DNA of 64,000 nucleotides from Panacagrimonas sp046594215 (GCA_046594215.1 JBKJPX010000009.1:87403-151402); one strand, 5' to 3'. Numbered from the stretch's first letter, positions 26,778 through 35,533 are shown. A program made the numbers and translations. Notes: generated by a model from the letters alone, not told the origin.

Positions 26778-29357
26778 ATGCAGACGGATTTCGACGTGGT
26801 CGTCATCGGCGCTGGATTTTCCGGGCTGTACGCCATGCACAAGTTGCGCGACGAACTCGGCCTGCGCGTGCAGGGCTTCGATGCGGCCGGCGGACCCGGC
26901 GGAACGTGGTGGTGGAACCGTTATCCCGGCGCGCGCTGCGACATCCCCTCGGTGCACTACTCCTACTCCTTCTCGGACGAGATCCAGCGCGAGTGGGAGT
27001 GGAGCGAGCGCTACGCGGCGCAGCCGGAAATCCTGCGCTACCTGCAGTTCGTGGCGAAAAAGCTGGACGTGAACAGGAGCTTCACTTTCGACACCCGCGT
27101 GACCTCGATCGTGTGGAGCGATGCCGACTCGCGCTGGACGATCTCGACCGACAAGGGCCAGAGTTGCACCGCGCGGTTCGTGATCGCCGGCATGGGCAAC
27201 GTGACCGTTCCCAAGTCGCGATCCGAGTTCCCGGGAATCGACCGCTTCAAGGGCGAGGTCTACGCCACCAGTCGCTGGCCGCACGAGGGTGTGAAGTTCG
27301 AGGGCAAGCGGGTGGGCGTGATCGGCACCGGCTCGACCGGAATCCAGATGATCCCCGAGATCGCGCGCCAGGCGAAGCACGTCACCGTGTTCCAGCGCAC
27401 GGCCAACTACGCGGTGCCCCTGGCCAATGGTCCCATCGAGCCCGAGCAGCGGCGCAAGAATGCGGAGAACTGGCAGCAGGTCCGCGCCAAGTCGCGCGAC
27501 CGCTTCATGGGCGTGAACTTCGAGTCGCCGGAGCCCAGCGCGCTGGCGGTCACGCCCGAGCGGCGTCGCGAGCGCTACGACCGCATGTGGAAAGAGGGCG
27601 GCTTCCGGATGGTCGCCTCGAGCTACGCCGACATCCTGACCGACGAGCGCGCGAACGCGACGGCGGCCGATTACGTGCGTGACCGCATCCGCGAGCGCGT
27701 CCGCGACCCGAAAGTCGCCGACCTGCTCTGCCCCACCGATCACCCGTACGCGACCAAGCGCCCGGCGCTGGAGTCCGACTACTTCGACATGTTCAACCGC
27801 GACAACGTGAGCCTGGTCGACATCCGCTCGGCGCCGATCGAGGAGATCACCGCCACCGGCATCCGCACCGGCGGAGTCGAACACGAGTTCGACGTCATCG
27901 TGCTGGCGACCGGCTTCGACGCGATCAGCGGCGCCCTGATGCACGTGGGACTGGTCGGCCGCGACGGCGTGAAGCTCACCGACCACTGGGCCGGGGGCGC
28001 CCACGCCTACCTCGGCATCGCCACTGCGGGCTTCCCGAACCTGTTCATGATCACCGGACCGACGAGTGCCGTCGCGCTCTACAACAATCCGCTGGCGATC
28101 GAGGACCACGTCGAATTCACGACCAACGCGATCAAGCATGTGCTCGACATCGGCGCCGCCACGTTCGAAGCCGACGAGACGGCCGAACAGGACTGGCTGG
28201 ACCAGGCTGCCGGCATCCTCAATCTCACGCTGCTGCCCCGCGCCAATTCCTGGTACATGGGCGCCAACGTGCCCGGCAAGAAGCGCGGAGCGTTCGTGTT
28301 CGCGGGGCCCGCTCCGCTGTACCGGGCGATGGTCGCCGACGTCATCGCCAAGGGCTACGCGGGCTTTCGCATCGGCGGGGCCAAGGCGTCGCGCGTGCCC
28401 CCGATGGTGCAGGTCGACCCGTCGGTCGCGATGGTCCTGGGCGCCATGCTGATGCAGGACGCCAAGCCGCTCGAGCAGTGCACGCTCGAAGAGGCGCGCG
28501 CGGCAGTCGAGAGCTTCGCGATGATGCAGAAGCCTGCACCCGCCGGCGTGCGCCGGATCGAGACCACGTACCCGGGCCCGGCAGGTCGGCGTGCGGTGCG
28601 GATCTACAAGCCCGAGGGAGCGGGCGACGATCTGCCGGTGGTCGTCTTCATTCACGGCGGCGGCTTCATCGCCGGCAGCATCGATGTCTGTGCGGCGCCC
28701 TGCGCAAACCTCGCACACGAACTCGGCGTCATCGTGGTCACGCCCAGCTACCGGCTCGCGCCGGAAGCGCCGTTCCCGGCCGCCACCGACGACACCTACG
28801 CCGCGGTGTGCTGGACCGCCAAGGCCATTGCCGAGTACGGCGGCGACCCGGACCAGATCGTGGTGATGGGCGACAGCGCTGGCGGGATGCTCGCCGCGGT
28901 CGCCGCTCAGCGCGCTCGCGATGAAAAGGGTCCCCGCCTGCTCGCCCAGGTCCTCCTCTACCCGGCCATCGATGCCGAGGCCGACACGGCGTCGCGGGTC
29001 GAGTACGCCGCCGGGCCGGTGCTAAGCGCCGCCGCCGCGCGCGGCATGTTGAGCACCTATCTCGGAGATCCGTCGAATGCGGCATCGCCGCTCGCATCAC
29101 CCGGCCGAGCCAGGTCGTTGGCGGGGCTGCCGCCAGCGCTGATCCTGACTGCCGAATGCGACCCCCTGCGTGACGAGGGAGAGGACTATGGGAAGGCCCT
29201 CGAGGCTGCAGGTGTTTCCACCCGCGTGACGCGGCTCAAGGGGATGGTCCACGCCGCGTACTACATGTCCGCTTTCGTACCGCGGGTTTCGGAGTTCAAC
29301 GCGGCCATCGCCAAATTTCTGCAGCCGCTGCGCAAGCGCGTCCGGGCGGCAGCGTAA
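26778..29357 (+). CDS. Fusion of Baeyer-Villiger monooxygenase and alpha/beta-hydrolase (HSL-family esterase)
   Basis: 859 aa in one open frame. Residues 1 to about 540 are a type I BVMO: FAD Rossmann motif VIGAGFSGL, YPGARCD, the second Rossmann GVIGTGSTGIQ and QRTANYAVP for NADPH, and ATGFDAI. The BVMO fingerprint reads FKGEVYATSRWP (157-168), with alanine at the position normally histidine (A163). Residues about 595-859 are a hormone-sensitive-lipase-type esterase: oxyanion HGGGF (about 625), nucleophile GDSAGG (about 697), ECDPLRDEG with the aspartate (about 792) and GMVHAAY with the histidine (about 824). The pair could oxidise a ketone to an ester or lactone and hydrolyse it. GGAG precedes the ATG. 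Likely regulated by the divergent AraC protein. Confidence 0.92.
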   Translation: MQTDFDVVVIGAGFSGLYAMHKLRDELGLRVQGFDAAGGPGGTWWWNRYPGARCDIPSVHYSYSFSDEIQREWEWSERYAAQPEILRYLQFVAKKLDVNRSFTFDTRVTSIVWSDADSRWTISTDKGQSCTARFVIAGMGNVTVPKSRSEFPGIDRFKGEVYATSRWPHEGVKFEGKRVGVIGTGSTGIQMIPEIARQAKHVTVFQRTANYAVPLANGPIEPEQRRKNAENWQQVRAKSRDRFMGVNFESPEPSALAVTPERRRERYDRMWKEGGFRMVASSYADILTDERANATAADYVRDRIRERVRDPKVADLLCPTDHPYATKRPALESDYFDMFNRDNVSLVDIRSAPIEEITATGIRTGGVEHEFDVIVLATGFDAISGALMHVGLVGRDGVKLTDHWAGGAHAYLGIATAGFPNLFMITGPTSAVALYNNPLAIEDHVEFTTNAIKHVLDIGAATFEADETAEQDWLDQAAGILNLTLLPRANSWYMGANVPGKKRGAFVFAGPAPLYRAMVADVIAKGYAGFRIGGAKASRVPPMVQVDPSVAMVLGAMLMQDAKPLEQCTLEEARAAVESFAMMQKPAPAGVRRIETTYPGPAGRRAVRIYKPEGAGDDLPVVVFIHGGGFIAGSIDVCAAPCANLAHELGVIVVTPSYRLAPEAPFPAATDDTYAAVCWTAKAIAEYGGDPDQIVVMGDSAGGMLAAVAAQRARDEKGPRLLAQVLLYPAIDAEADTASRVEYAAGPVLSAAAARGMLSTYLGDPSNAASPLASPGRARSLAGLPPALILTAECDPLRDEGEDYGKALEAAGVSTRVTRLKGMVHAAYYMSAFVPRVSEFNAAIAKFLQPLRKRVRAAA

Positions 29358-29362
29358 CGAGT

Positions 29363-29417
29363 CGACGGCAACCGGTCGGGCACGCCCATGCCGCCTTGCC
29401 CGACCGGCCTGCCGTCG
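29363..29417. terminator. Large hairpin between convergent genes
   Basis: Two stacked stems: CGACGGC/GCCGTCG (29363-29369 with 29411-29417) and CCGGTCGGGCA/TGCCCGACCGG (29372-29382 with 29397-29407) around a 14-nt loop. It lies just after the BVMO-esterase stop and before the end of the convergent EthA-like gene. There is no T-tract, so it may block readthrough or stabilise 3' ends rather than act as a classical terminator. Confidence 0.6.
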
Positions 29418-29493
29418 CACGGCGACGACGCTGCGCCACGCTTAGCTTGCGCACCGCGCACGCAGAGCATGCCGGTCGTGCGCGATACGCACG

Positions 29494-30951
29494 CTACGCC
29501 TGGTAGTCGAGCGCCTTGTTGGTTACCGAACCGAGCTTCAGTGCGGCGGCGTCGCGCAGGTAATCGTTGAGCACCGTCCACGGCGCCTTGTCGCCCTGCC
29601 GCGGAAGATTGTCAGCGCCGCGCCGCACGTAACCGGATGCGAGACTGCCCATCACGGTGTCGTCGGTGCGCTTGATGCCCTTCGCGCGCGGCGTCACCGT
29701 CTTGAGCTTCTTCTTGTCCATGTGCGCGATCATGCGGACGAAGTGCTCGCTGACGATGTCGGCCTTCAAGGTCCACGACGCGTTGGTGTAGCCAAAGATC
29801 GCGAGCAGGTTGGGCACGCCGTCGACCATCATGCCCTTGTAGACCACGCGATCCTTGATCACGACCGGCGTGCCGTCGATGCTCATCTGCGCACCGCCGA
29901 ACAGCTGCAGGTTCAGGCCCGTCGCGGTCACGATGATGTCGGCATCGAGGTGCTTGCCGGACTCCAGCTGGATGCCGGTCGCATCGAAGGACTTGATCTT
30001 GTCGGTGACGATGTGCGCGACACCCTTTCGCAGGGCGCGGAACAGATCACCGTCCGGGACCACGCAGAGGCGCTCGTCCCAGGGGTTATAGCGCGGCGAG
30101 AAGTGCTTGATGTCGACCTCGCCGCCGAGCTGGTGCGCGGTCAGCTTGTGCAGCAGGCGCTTCACCACCTTGGGCCGTTCGCGCGACGCCACGAACAGCG
30201 CGCGCTGCAGGCCGATGTTGCGGATGCGCGTGGCCAGGTAGACCGCCTTCGACGGCAGGAAACGCGAGAGCTTCGACCACAGCGGATCGACCGCGGGCAC
30301 CGAGAGCACGTAGGTGGGGGAACGCTGCAGCATCGTCACCTTCGCGCCGCCTGCGGCCATCGAGGGCACGAGCGTGATCGCGGTGGCGCCGCTGCCGATG
30401 ATCACGACCTTCTTGCCTGCGTATTCCAGTTGCTCCGGCCAGAACTGCGGATGGAGGATCTTCCCCTGGAACGTGCTGCTGCCCGGGAACTCCGGCGTGA
30501 AGCCCGCGTCGTATCGATAGTAGCCCGTCGCCGCCATCACGAACTGCGCGGTGTAGACCTCGTCTCTGCCGCTCTCCAGGTTGAGCGCCGTAACCGACCA
30601 TTGCGACTGCGCCGAGGACCAGTCCGCACGCACGACCTTGCGCCCGAAGCGGATATGCGGCGTCACGCCGTACTGCTCGGCCGCCTCGTTCACGTAGCGC
30701 TTGATAGACGCGCCATCGGCCAGCACCTTGGGTTCCTTCCAAGGACGGAAGTTGTAGCCGAAGGTCGACATGTCGGAATCTGAGCGGATGCCCGGATAAC
30801 GGAACAGGTCCCAGGTGCCGCCGATCGCACTGCGACTTTCGAGGATCGCGTAAGTCTTCTTCTTGAGCTTGCGCGTGAGGTGACAGGCCGCGCCGATGCC
30901 GGACAGTCCCGCACCCAGGATCAGTACGTCGAAATGCGTGTTGTTGCTCAT
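29494..30951 (-). CDS. EthA-like flavin-containing (Baeyer-Villiger) monooxygenase
   Basis: 485 aa, close to mycobacterial EthA (489 aa). FAD motif LILGAGLSGIGAACHL, then IGGTWDLFRYPGIRSDSD, the group fingerprint FQGKILHPQFWPEQL with its histidine, and the NADPH Rossmann VVIIGSGATAITLVP plus LQRSPTYV. EthA-type enzymes oxidise ketones, aldehydes and sulfides, often long-chain ones. The ATG at 30951 follows GGAGGAGCG directly; the frame is open upstream to 31050. Convergent with the BVMO-esterase gene. Confidence 0.93.
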   Translation of the reverse strand: MSNNTHFDVLILGAGLSGIGAACHLTRKLKKKTYAILESRSAIGGTWDLFRYPGIRSDSDMSTFGYNFRPWKEPKVLADGASIKRYVNEAAEQYGVTPHIRFGRKVVRADWSSAQSQWSVTALNLESGRDEVYTAQFVMAATGYYRYDAGFTPEFPGSSTFQGKILHPQFWPEQLEYAGKKVVIIGSGATAITLVPSMAAGGAKVTMLQRSPTYVLSVPAVDPLWSKLSRFLPSKAVYLATRIRNIGLQRALFVASRERPKVVKRLLHKLTAHQLGGEVDIKHFSPRYNPWDERLCVVPDGDLFRALRKGVAHIVTDKIKSFDATGIQLESGKHLDADIIVTATGLNLQLFGGAQMSIDGTPVVIKDRVVYKGMMVDGVPNLLAIFGYTNASWTLKADIVSEHFVRMIAHMDKKKLKTVTPRAKGIKRTDDTVMGSLASGYVRRGADNLPRQGDKAPWTVLNDYLRDAAALKLGSVTNKALDYQA

Positions 30952-31188
30952 CGCTCCTCCTGTCGACCTTGTATGTCGGTCGCTGATTACTGGTCCGCGC
31001 GCAAATATTCTCGTGCGTCGTCGGCCGCAGCTTACAGGCGTCGCTTGCATGCATGTCCACCGCGTGATGGGCAGCGTGCAATCAAGCGCTGGGTTCGCAC
31101 ATAGGGCAAAACGAATGGGACGGCACGAGAGCCGGCGGACTGCACGAGGCTCATGCCACAGACGTCACGTCCCCCGCGCCTGTAGCAC

Positions 31189-31200
31189 TTATTCGAATAA
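31189..31200. promoter_or_regulatory. 12-bp perfect palindrome upstream of the Gln-rich gene
   Basis: TTATTCGAATAA is a perfect AT-rich palindrome in a GC-rich genome, 97-108 nt upstream of the start of the small Gln-rich gene. It could be a dimeric regulator site. The regulator is unknown. Confidence 0.4.
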
Positions 31201-31296
31201 ACAAGGGTTTTCGCCTGAGTTCCGTTCGCCTGGGCATGCGGCCTGCGCCTCGTCTTCGTCCGGCAACCACGCCGGTCGCCACTGGAGAGAACTCAA

Positions 31297-31635
31297 ATGA
31301 GTCAGCAGAACGACCAGAGCCGCAAGACGCAGAACAAGTCCGCGCAACCGCAGCAGGACCAGGCGCGGCAGCAGGGCCAGAACCAGCAGGACGAGAACCG
31401 GCAGCAGGGCGTCGATCGCGGCAACGAGCAGGATCAGGGCCGACAGCAGGGCAGCAACCAGGATCAGAAGCGCGATCAGCAGGGCCAGCGCTCGAGTGAC
31501 CAGGGCCAGCGCTCGAGTGACGACGCCAATCGCAACCAGCAGCAGGGCGACAACCAGGATCCGAAGCGCGATCAGCAAGGCCGACATCAGATCGAGCCGG
31601 ACCAGAAACAGCGGGATAAGCAGGATCGATCGTAG
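31297..31635 (+). CDS. Gln/Asp/Asn/Arg-rich low-complexity protein
   Basis: 112 aa, almost entirely Q, D, N, R, K and S, with no hydrophobic core, signal peptide or Cys; intrinsically disordered by composition. It contains repeats of the types QRSSDQG and KRDQQG; two exact 21-bp DNA copies lie at 31480-31521. GAGAGAA precedes the ATG. Similar short hydrophilic proteins are often induced by stress or drying, but no family is recognised, so no function is claimed. It is followed by a strong terminator, which supports it being a real transcription unit. Confidence 0.6.
   Translation: MSQQNDQSRKTQNKSAQPQQDQARQQGQNQQDENRQQGVDRGNEQDQGRQQGSNQDQKRDQQGQRSSDQGQRSSDDANRNQQQGDNQDPKRDQQGRHQIEPDQKQRDKQDRS
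31480..31521 (+). repeat. Exact 21-bp tandem repeat (2 copies) inside the Gln-rich gene
   Basis: Copies at 31480-31500 and 31501-31521 are identical and in frame, encoding QGQRSSD twice. A longer, imperfect repeat (KRDQQG context) occurs before and after. This allows copy-number variation by slippage. Confidence 0.85.
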
Positions 31636-31683
31636 TCGCAGGTAACTCGTAGAGGGCCATCACCGCCTTCGAGGCTCGATCAG

Positions 31684-31718
31684 CGGCCGGCAAAGACGCC
31701 GGCCGTTGGTTTTTTTTT
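31684..31718 (+). terminator. Rho-independent terminator after the Gln-rich gene
   Basis: Perfect 8-bp stem CGGCCGGC (31684-31691) / GCCGGCCG (31698-31705), 6-nt loop, then TTGG and a run of nine T. Clear intrinsic terminator on the plus strand. Confidence 0.9.
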
Positions 31719-31740
31719 GCGTCTGAACGAAACGGCGTTC

Positions 31741-32586
31741 TCAGCGCTGCAGCAACGCCAGTTCGCTGCGAAAAGTTGCGAGCAGGATCGATGCGTCCGA
31801 TTCATTCGGATGGAAGTCCGGTCGCAAATAGCGAAGCACTTCGGGCAGCAATTGCGTAAAGAATCCCTGACTTCCCCAGTACGCCTTCAGGAATCGTCTC
31901 CACGACGCGAGATTTTGTAATTCACCCGCCTGGCGAAGACAGAACACCATTGCATAGAACACCACCGGCACGATGCCGGCGGACACCACCGCCATTGCCA
32001 GTACGCGGGTCGCGTAGTCACCGCCGGTGGCTCGATACACGTCGAAGGCCACGGATCGATGCTCGATCTCTTCCATCGCGTGCCACAGAAGCAAGGCCTT
32101 GATCCTTTCGTCGACGATGCTGCGGCGAAAGTCCTCGCGCCGCGCGACCTGTGCACCGATCACCGCCGTGAAATGTTCGGCAGCCGCGATCAAGGCAAGA
32201 CGAAAACGCATCGGTGCGTAACGGTTCAGGAACAGGCGCGCGCGCCGCGTCCCGCGGTCCAGCCGTGACACATCCACGCCCTGCCGAAGGGATTCCTCGT
32301 TGGCCGCGCGATGCTCTTTGCCGTGCATTGCCTCCTGCCCGATGAACGCACTGATTTCCTGCTGCAGCTTCGGATCGTGCACCTGCTCCCGTGCGGCACG
32401 CACCGCGTCGACGAAGAACTGTTCGCCCTCCGGGAAGTAGCACTGGAATGCCATCCAGAGATACGACGACACTGGATCGTGGTCGACGAAGTTAGGGGTG
32501 ATGCCCGTCAGATCGAAGTCCATCCGCCGCACCGGGAAGTGCGCACCGGTCTGATGGACCGTGACGGCATCGAGGTAATTGGCCAT
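31741..32586 (-). CDS. PF10118-family predicted metal-dependent (ferritin-like) protein
   Basis: 281 aa. Metal-binding motifs of the family are present: GQEAMHGKEH and LLWHAMEEIEHRSVAFDVY, glutamate/histidine pairs suited to a diiron site in a four-helix bundle, plus hydrophobic segment MAVVSAGIVPVVFYAMVFCL. Annotated generally as a predicted metal-dependent hydrolase; it occurs frequently beside lipid-modifying genes. Start at 32586 has AAGGAG 5 nt upstream. Only 20 bp after the desaturase gene, so the pair is probably cotranscribed with the PaaX regulator upstream. Confidence 0.85.
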   Translation of the reverse strand: MANYLDAVTVHQTGAHFPVRRMDFDLTGITPNFVDHDPVSSYLWMAFQCYFPEGEQFFVDAVRAAREQVHDPKLQQEISAFIGQEAMHGKEHRAANEESLRQGVDVSRLDRGTRRARLFLNRYAPMRFRLALIAAAEHFTAVIGAQVARREDFRRSIVDERIKALLLWHAMEEIEHRSVAFDVYRATGGDYATRVLAMAVVSAGIVPVVFYAMVFCLRQAGELQNLASWRRFLKAYWGSQGFFTQLLPEVLRYLRPDFHPNESDASILLATFRSELALLQR

Positions 32587-32606
32587 CCTCACTCCTTGCG
32601 ATGGAT

Positions 32607-33617
32607 TCACGATCGGACACCGGTCGAGGCCATGCCCAGCACATCGCGATAGGACGGCGGCGGTGCAGCCGCTCCGCGCTCGCGCAGCAGGGCGTGCAGC
32701 TTCGGCAGCCGGTAGTAGGGCACCGAGGCCAGCACATGGTGCTCGACGTGAAAGTTCACGTTCACCGGCGCCACGAACAGGCGTTCCATGAGTCCTGCGC
32801 GCGTCGTGCGCGTGTTCTGGAACATGTCGGCCACGCGGGGCAGGACGCCGTGCTCGGCGATCGACCGCACGCGGACGAACAATGGGAAGGGGGTGATGTA
32901 GGCGACGACCCAGAGGCCGTAAAGGGCCGGATGACCGAGTGCCCACAGGATTCCGAAAAGAATCCCGTTGGTGATCCACATACCGGCGGAGTTGCGGAAG
33001 AACTCCAGCGGGTACCGCCACCAGCGCCGGCCTTCCTGCGGCAGCTTCTCGAGGTGATTGGCGACGGTCCACTTGAAGACGCCGGCATCCATCAGAGTCA
33101 GGCCCAGCAGCAGCTTCGCTCCCGTGATCCCGCTGAGGTCGCGCAGCAGCTTGCGGACAAGCGACCGACGCGAGACGGGATAGCCCGCGTGCAGCGAGAT
33201 GTCCGGATCATCTTCGGTGCCGGTCTTCATGTGATGCACGAAGTGGTGCGCGCGGTACTTGGCCAGGTGCTGCCAGACCGGGCGCGCACACAGCCAGTCG
33301 GCGAGTACGGAGTTCATCCAGCGCGTGTGGAACAGCGTGCCGTGCGCGCCCTCGTGCTGGAGGATGCCCAAGGCGAGCTGGCGTCCTGCGATAAGAGCCA
33401 GGGCCAGGACGACGGTGAGGATGTTCGGGTACCACGCGACCAGTGCCATCGCGGCAGCGACCATGGCCCATGACGAGACGATGGCCCAGGCGCCGCGCCA
33501 ATCCGAACGCTGCGTGAGCGTCGCGATTTCGTCGCGCGTCAGAACGTTCCTCAAGGCCTCCCGGGTCGCGGCGGGCAACTGGGTCGGTGTCGACGATTCG
33601 GCAATGTCAGGACTCAT
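32607..33617 (-). CDS. Fatty acid desaturase, membrane diiron type
   Basis: 336 aa membrane protein. The three His boxes are HEGAHG, HHFVHH and HVEHH, and hydrophobic segments (WAIVSSWAMVAAAMALVAWY, ILTVVLALALIAG, ITNGILFGILWALG) flank them. These enzymes use O2 and an electron donor to desaturate or hydroxylate acyl chains or hydrocarbons, so the substrate may be a lipid or another hydrophobic compound. No redox partner is encoded next to it. 21 bp gap to the PaaX gene and 20 bp to the PF10118 gene indicate an operon. Confidence 0.9.
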   Translation of the reverse strand: MSPDIAESSTPTQLPAATREALRNVLTRDEIATLTQRSDWRGAWAIVSSWAMVAAAMALVAWYPNILTVVLALALIAGRQLALGILQHEGAHGTLFHTRWMNSVLADWLCARPVWQHLAKYRAHHFVHHMKTGTEDDPDISLHAGYPVSRRSLVRKLLRDLSGITGAKLLLGLTLMDAGVFKWTVANHLEKLPQEGRRWWRYPLEFFRNSAGMWITNGILFGILWALGHPALYGLWVVAYITPFPLFVRVRSIAEHGVLPRVADMFQNTRTTRAGLMERLFVAPVNVNFHVEHHVLASVPYYRLPKLHALLRERGAAAPPPSYRDVLGMASTGVRS

Positions 33618-33638
33618 CGGATTTCTCGAAAGGAGTGT

Positions 33639-34496
33639 TCAATGCGCGCGCGACGGCGCACGCGTGGCGGCCTTCGGCGTCGCGGGCGGGGCGGGCGCAA
33701 GGCGCTGCCAGATCGCATGGCCAACGCGATCGAAGCGCAGCACCGTTTCGGTCAGCGCAGCGCGCAGCGCGGTGTCGACCAGCGGATCCGGCAATAGGGG
33801 ATCGAACACCAGCAGGCGGATTGCCTTGTCGCCCATCAGGTAGGACTCCCGGGCGGCGACCACGGGATCGAGTTCGTCGGCGCGAGCCATCCAGTCCTCC
33901 AGCTGACGCCGCGTCTTCTCGTAGACGCGATTCAGGGCTTTTCCGCCCCAAAGACGACGCGCCTGCGCCTCGCGATCCTCGTCGAAATCGGAAGCCACGT
34001 AGACGGCCGCAGAAGCTTCCAGTCCGATGGCGACGAGGCGCTCGCGGATACCCGGAACGCCGTCGGCGAGATTGTCCGGACGCAGGAACAGGCCGCGCTC
34101 CAGTTCGCGCAGTCCGAGCAGGGACAGCGCGCGATCTCGCTGGCGCAGGGCCGCGCGATCGCGCCGGCCCAGGGTCGCGGTGTGCACCACGATCCAGCGT
34201 CCCTTCCAGGGGCGTGTGCGCTTCTCGCCCGCGCGCCAGCGCGCGACCTCGCTCGCCAGATGGGCAGCTTCCGGTCCGATCCGGTAGGAGCCCCGGCCCG
34301 TCGCCTCGATCATGCCGGCGCTGGATAGCCGCACCAGCGCCACGCGGGCATGGTTCTCGGAGATGCCGAAGACCGCGCAGCCGCCGACGGCGTCGCGCGT
34401 GGTCAGCCCCTCGCCCTCTGCCGCCAGCAGAAGCTTGAGGATGATCTCCGAAGGCTGGGCTCCGGTTTTCTTACTTTGTTCTGCATGTTGCGCCAT
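33639..34496 (-). CDS. PaaX-family transcriptional regulator
   Basis: 285 aa. N-terminal winged helix-turn-helix (SEIILKLLLAAEGEGLTTRDAV, FGISENHARVALVRLSSAGMIEATGRGSYRIG) followed by the PaaX core (RPWKGRWIVVHTA, LGLRELERGLFLRPDNLA) and a C-terminal effector domain. PaaX-type proteins are repressors relieved by an acyl- or aryl-CoA. It lies between the divergent crotonase gene and its own desaturase operon, so it probably controls both through the AT-rich 80-bp intergenic stretch. Confidence 0.88.
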   Translation of the reverse strand: MAQHAEQSKKTGAQPSEIILKLLLAAEGEGLTTRDAVGGCAVFGISENHARVALVRLSSAGMIEATGRGSYRIGPEAAHLASEVARWRAGEKRTRPWKGRWIVVHTATLGRRDRAALRQRDRALSLLGLRELERGLFLRPDNLADGVPGIRERLVAIGLEASAAVYVASDFDEDREAQARRLWGGKALNRVYEKTRRQLEDWMARADELDPVVAARESYLMGDKAIRLLVFDPLLPDPLVDTALRAALTETVLRFDRVGHAIWQRLAPAPPATPKAATRAPSRAH

Positions 34497-34501
34497 ATAC
34501 G

Positions 34502-34511
34502 GTAATATTAC
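34502..34511. promoter_or_regulatory. Palindrome GTAATATTAC in the paaX-like/crotonase intergenic region
   Basis: A 10-bp perfect palindrome 6-15 bp upstream of the PaaX-family ATG, in a markedly AT-richer 80-bp intergenic region. A second imperfect dyad (GCAA...TTGC) lies around 34530-34545. Possible auto-operator; inference only. Confidence 0.4.
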
Positions 34512-34577
34512 TCACAATGACGCACTGTGCGCAATCATGTTGCGTATCTGAATCCTGCCCCCACCCGGAGAACCCGC

Positions 34578-35492
34578 ATGCAGACGATGAAAACCCTGAC
34601 CTACGAGGTGACCGGCCGTATCGCGCGCATCACGCTCAATCGGCCGCAACGCGGCAACGGCATCACCATGGACATGCCGATCGAGATTGCAGCCTGCGTG
34701 GAGCGCGCCAACATCGATCGTGGTGTGCATGTGATCGCGCTGGCCGGAAACGGCACCGGGTTCTGCGGCGGCTACGATCTGGTCGAAAGTGCCGAGACGC
34801 TGGTCGTGGGCGAATCGGGCGACGCGCGGCCCCGGGGCAGCGTGCTCGATCCCCTGGTCCAGATGCAGAATCACCGGCCCGGCAGCACCTGGGACCCGGT
34901 CACGGACTACGCGATGATGAGCCGCAACGTGAAGGGCTTCATGAGCCTGTTCCACGGCGAAAAGCCTGTCGCGTGCAAGGTCCACGGCTTCTGCGTCGCC
35001 GGCGGAACGGACATGGCCCTGTGCTCTGACCTGCTCGTGATCGCGGACGACGCCAAGATCGGCTATCCACCGGCCCGCGTGTGGGGCTCGCCGACGACCT
35101 CGCTGTGGTTTCATCGCATCGGTCTGGAGAAGGCCAAGCGCCTGCTGTTCACGGGCGACTGCCTGTCGGGCAAGGAGGCGCGAGAGTGGGGGCTCGCGAT
35201 CGAGTCGGCGCCGGCGGACCAGCTCGACTCTCGTTTCGAGAGCCTGCTGGAACGCATTGCGCGCATGCCGATCAACCAGCTGGTCATGATGAAGCTGCTG
35301 CTCAACCAGAGCGTCATGAGTCAGGGCCTGCACAGCACCCAGGTGCTGGGGACCGTGTTCGACGGGATCACGCGACACACCGAAGAGGGCTACGCGTTCC
35401 AGCAGCGCGCGATGCAGTCCGGGTTCAAGCAGGCCGTGCGCGAACGCGACGAGCCCTTCGGCGACTTCGGACTCTCCACGTTCAAGGGCTAG
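34578..35492 (+). CDS. Crotonase-superfamily protein (enoyl-CoA hydratase-like)
   Basis: 304 aa from the ATG at 34578 with GGAG upstream. Crotonase fold features: ITLNRPQRGNGITMDMP, the oxyanion-hole FCGGYDL and VHGFCVAGGTDMALCSDLLV segments. The two glutamates used by classical hydratases are not kept: the first position is Asp (GGTDMALC) and the second region reads GYPPARVWGSP without Glu. An insertion of about 50 aa after GGYDL is seen. The reaction is therefore uncertain. Divergent from the PaaX regulator, so an acyl-CoA in its pathway may be the inducer. Confidence 0.85.
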   Translation: MQTMKTLTYEVTGRIARITLNRPQRGNGITMDMPIEIAACVERANIDRGVHVIALAGNGTGFCGGYDLVESAETLVVGESGDARPRGSVLDPLVQMQNHRPGSTWDPVTDYAMMSRNVKGFMSLFHGEKPVACKVHGFCVAGGTDMALCSDLLVIADDAKIGYPPARVWGSPTTSLWFHRIGLEKAKRLLFTGDCLSGKEAREWGLAIESAPADQLDSRFESLLERIARMPINQLVMMKLLLNQSVMSQGLHSTQVLGTVFDGITRHTEEGYAFQQRAMQSGFKQAVRERDEPFGDFGLSTFKG

Positions 35493-35533
35493 TCAACGAA
35501 GCCGACATCTGTCCTGGCTTGCGATGAAAATGA

